Shown: in pieces, positions 7,208 through 8,357 of the stretch
Layout: each line of letters starts with the position of its first letter
Position numbering within the stretch: the stretch's first letter is position 1
NCBI GenBank assembly: GCA_024763575.1
Contig: JANTFF010000019.1
Coordinates: 1-8,357, forward strand
DNA from: Sulfurovum sp.
GTDB taxonomy: Bacteria > Campylobacterota > Campylobacteria > Campylobacterales > Sulfurovaceae
Direction: 5' to 3'
DNA length: 8,357 nt
Notes under the pieces: model-generated
What the model saw: only the letters and a program-made list of their open reading frames with translations
What the model was told of the DNA's origin: nothing
Database searches by the model: none
Translations under genes and position numbers: made by a program

Positions 7208-8357
7208 ATGAAAAAGATACTCTCTCTCCTGTTAATATTAACCTTTCTCTTATCAGCCCAAACTTACCAACAACAATGGAAGCAGATTGATAAGTTAGAT
7301 GAGAAACATCTACCCAAACAAGCATTAAAAAAGGTAGAGTCTATATATCAAAAGGCTATAAAAGAACAAAATGATATAGAGATACTGCACTCTATATTAG
7401 AAAAGATGAGATATAAAAGTTATGTAGAAAAAAATGGTGACAAAGTAGCTATTGATTTTCTGGAAAATGAGTTAAAAAAGAGTTATAGTACTCCAAATAA
7501 ACTAATTATCAAATCACTACTAGCAAAGTTATATGATAACTATCAACAAGAACACTCCTATAATATATCAGATAGAACAGATATCAAAGATGATAATAGT
7601 ACAGATATAGCTACTTGGACTATAGATAGATTGAATAATAGAGCAATGAGATTATATTTGGACTCTATCAAAGATGAGGCTAAATATATAGATATAACAA
7701 AGTATAAACCTATACTCAATAAAGCCAAAAATATAGATGGATTAGAACCTACTCTATATGATTTTTTGGTATTTAGAGCATTAAATTATTTTCAAATGGA
7801 ACGAATAAATAGTTTTATTCTTAATATTCCTATAGCTTTTGGGGATATTAATAGTTTTATAAATTATAAATTTACCAATATAGATAAAAAATCATCTAAA
7901 TACCAATCTCTGCTACTTTATCAAAAACTTTTGTCTTTTCATTGGCAAAATGGGGATAAACTAGCTCTGCAACATGCTAATATCTCTAGGTTAGAGTTTG
8001 TATATAACAACTTTGTAGGTGAAAATAGAGATAGATACTACTTAGAAGCATTGGAGCAGATAAAATCTCAAAATATTGAAGCAGTTTTATATTTAGCAAG
8101 ATATTATGAAAACAAACAAAAGTACAAAAAGGCAATAGAGTATGCAAATAGAGGTGTAAATAGTCCAAATAAATTTGTCTCCACAAGATGTATAAATATC
8201 AAAAACAGTATAGAAGCCAAAAAGATAAATATAGAACTAGAAAATATAAATCTACCTCATAATAATATTTTGACAAAAGTAGAATATAGAAATATAGATA
8301 AAATCTATATCAAAGTAATAAAAATCACAGACAAAATATCAGAAGAACTAAAGAAAA
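7208..8357 (+). CDS. Bacterial alpha-2-macroglobulin-like (MG domain) periplasmic protein, N-terminal part
   Basis: Bacterial alpha-2-macroglobulins are large periplasmic proteins, commonly 1500-2000 residues, thought to trap attacking proteases. Only the first 383 codons are present and the frame is open at the right edge. The start ATG at 7208 has AGGA seven bases upstream. A signal peptide (MKK plus a Leu-rich core, likely cut after LLSA at 17) has no lipobox cysteine, so the product should be soluble in the periplasm. Next comes an alpha-helical, TPR-like region (about 20-335), starting WKQIDKLDEKHLPKQAL, which matches the N-terminal extension of Bacteroidetes-type family members. It includes DIATWTIDRL (133-142) and a TPR-like unit around 292-320. 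From about 341, LENINLPHNNILTKVEYRN and IYIKVIKIT read as the first macroglobulin strands. Any bait region and thioester motif lie beyond the window. It diverges from lptE. Family recognition is from memory of this architecture, fairly confident. Confidence 0.75.
   Translation, partial: MKKILSLLLILTFLLSAQTYQQQWKQIDKLDEKHLPKQALKKVESIYQKAIKEQNDIEILHSILEKMRYKSYVEKNGDKVAIDFLENELKKSYSTPNKLIIKSLLAKLYDNYQQEHSYNISDRTDIKDDNSTDIATWTIDRLNNRAMRLYLDSIKDEAKYIDITKYKPILNKAKNIDGLEPTLYDFLVFRALNYFQMERINSFILNIPIAFGDINSFINYKFTNIDKKSSKYQSLLLYQKLLSFHWQNGDKLALQHANISRLEFVYNNFVGENRDRYYLEALEQIKSQNIEAVLYLARYYENKQKYKKAIEYANRGVNSPNKFVSTRCINIKNSIEAKKINIELENINLPHNNILTKVEYRNIDKIYIKVIKITDKISEELKK

Noticed and set aside
7986..8186. 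Minus-strand open frame of 66 codons
   Set aside because: It is antisense to the alpha-2-macroglobulin-like gene, has a Leu/Tyr-rich composition typical of shadow frames in AT-rich DNA, and has no ribosome site of note.
1..8357. CRISPR array, tRNA or rRNA gene, insertion sequence, prophage or toxin-antitoxin pair
   Set aside because: No regularly spaced repeats, cloverleaf-like or rRNA-like segments, transposase motifs or terminal inverted repeats were seen. Nearly every base is accounted for by housekeeping or envelope genes.

Overview
The window reads as an AT-rich bacterial chromosome, most likely from the Campylobacterota (epsilonproteobacteria; a Sulfurovum/Sulfurimonas/Arcobacter-like lineage is my guess, genus not resolvable by eye). 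The evidence is the very high AT content, tightly packed genes, and the run lptE - folC - bactofilin - mfd. From memory, Campylobacter jejuni and Helicobacter pylori keep this order next to leuS. TAA, TGA and TAG all end genes here, so the standard code applies.

Layout. Positions 1-7121 are a single minus-strand block, read from right to left: lptE-like outer-membrane lipoprotein (7121-6603), folC (6613-5435, GTG start, overlapping lptE), bactofilin (5379-4960), mfd (4948-1964), PsiE-family membrane protein (1945-1478), nhaA Na+/H+ antiporter (1481-297, overlapping the previous stop in ATGA), and the start of a cation diffusion facilitator gene (from 281, running off the left edge). That last gene carries an in-frame amber codon at codon 60. 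Gaps in the block are 0-55 nt, so it probably behaves as one or two operons. A TATAAT box in the 55-nt folC-bactofilin gap is the best candidate for an internal promoter. On the plus strand, diverging from lptE across an 86-nt spacer, is the 5' part (383 codons) of a large periplasmic alpha-2-macroglobulin-like protein that runs off the right edge.

How the genes fit together. The right half concerns the envelope and a core metabolic enzyme: LPS export (LptE), folate polyglutamylation (FolC), a shape-related bactofilin scaffold, and periplasmic protease trapping (alpha-2-macroglobulin). Mfd couples transcription to DNA repair. The left half is membrane ion homeostasis: PsiE-like protein, NhaA and a metal efflux protein. 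Nothing here looks like a mobile element, CRISPR array, RNA gene or defence island, and I do not see a clearly undescribed system. The points most worth a second look are the amber codon in the CDF gene, the lack of the M23 peptidase gene(s) usually found between bactofilin and folC, and the alpha-2-macroglobulin gene where leuS might be expected.
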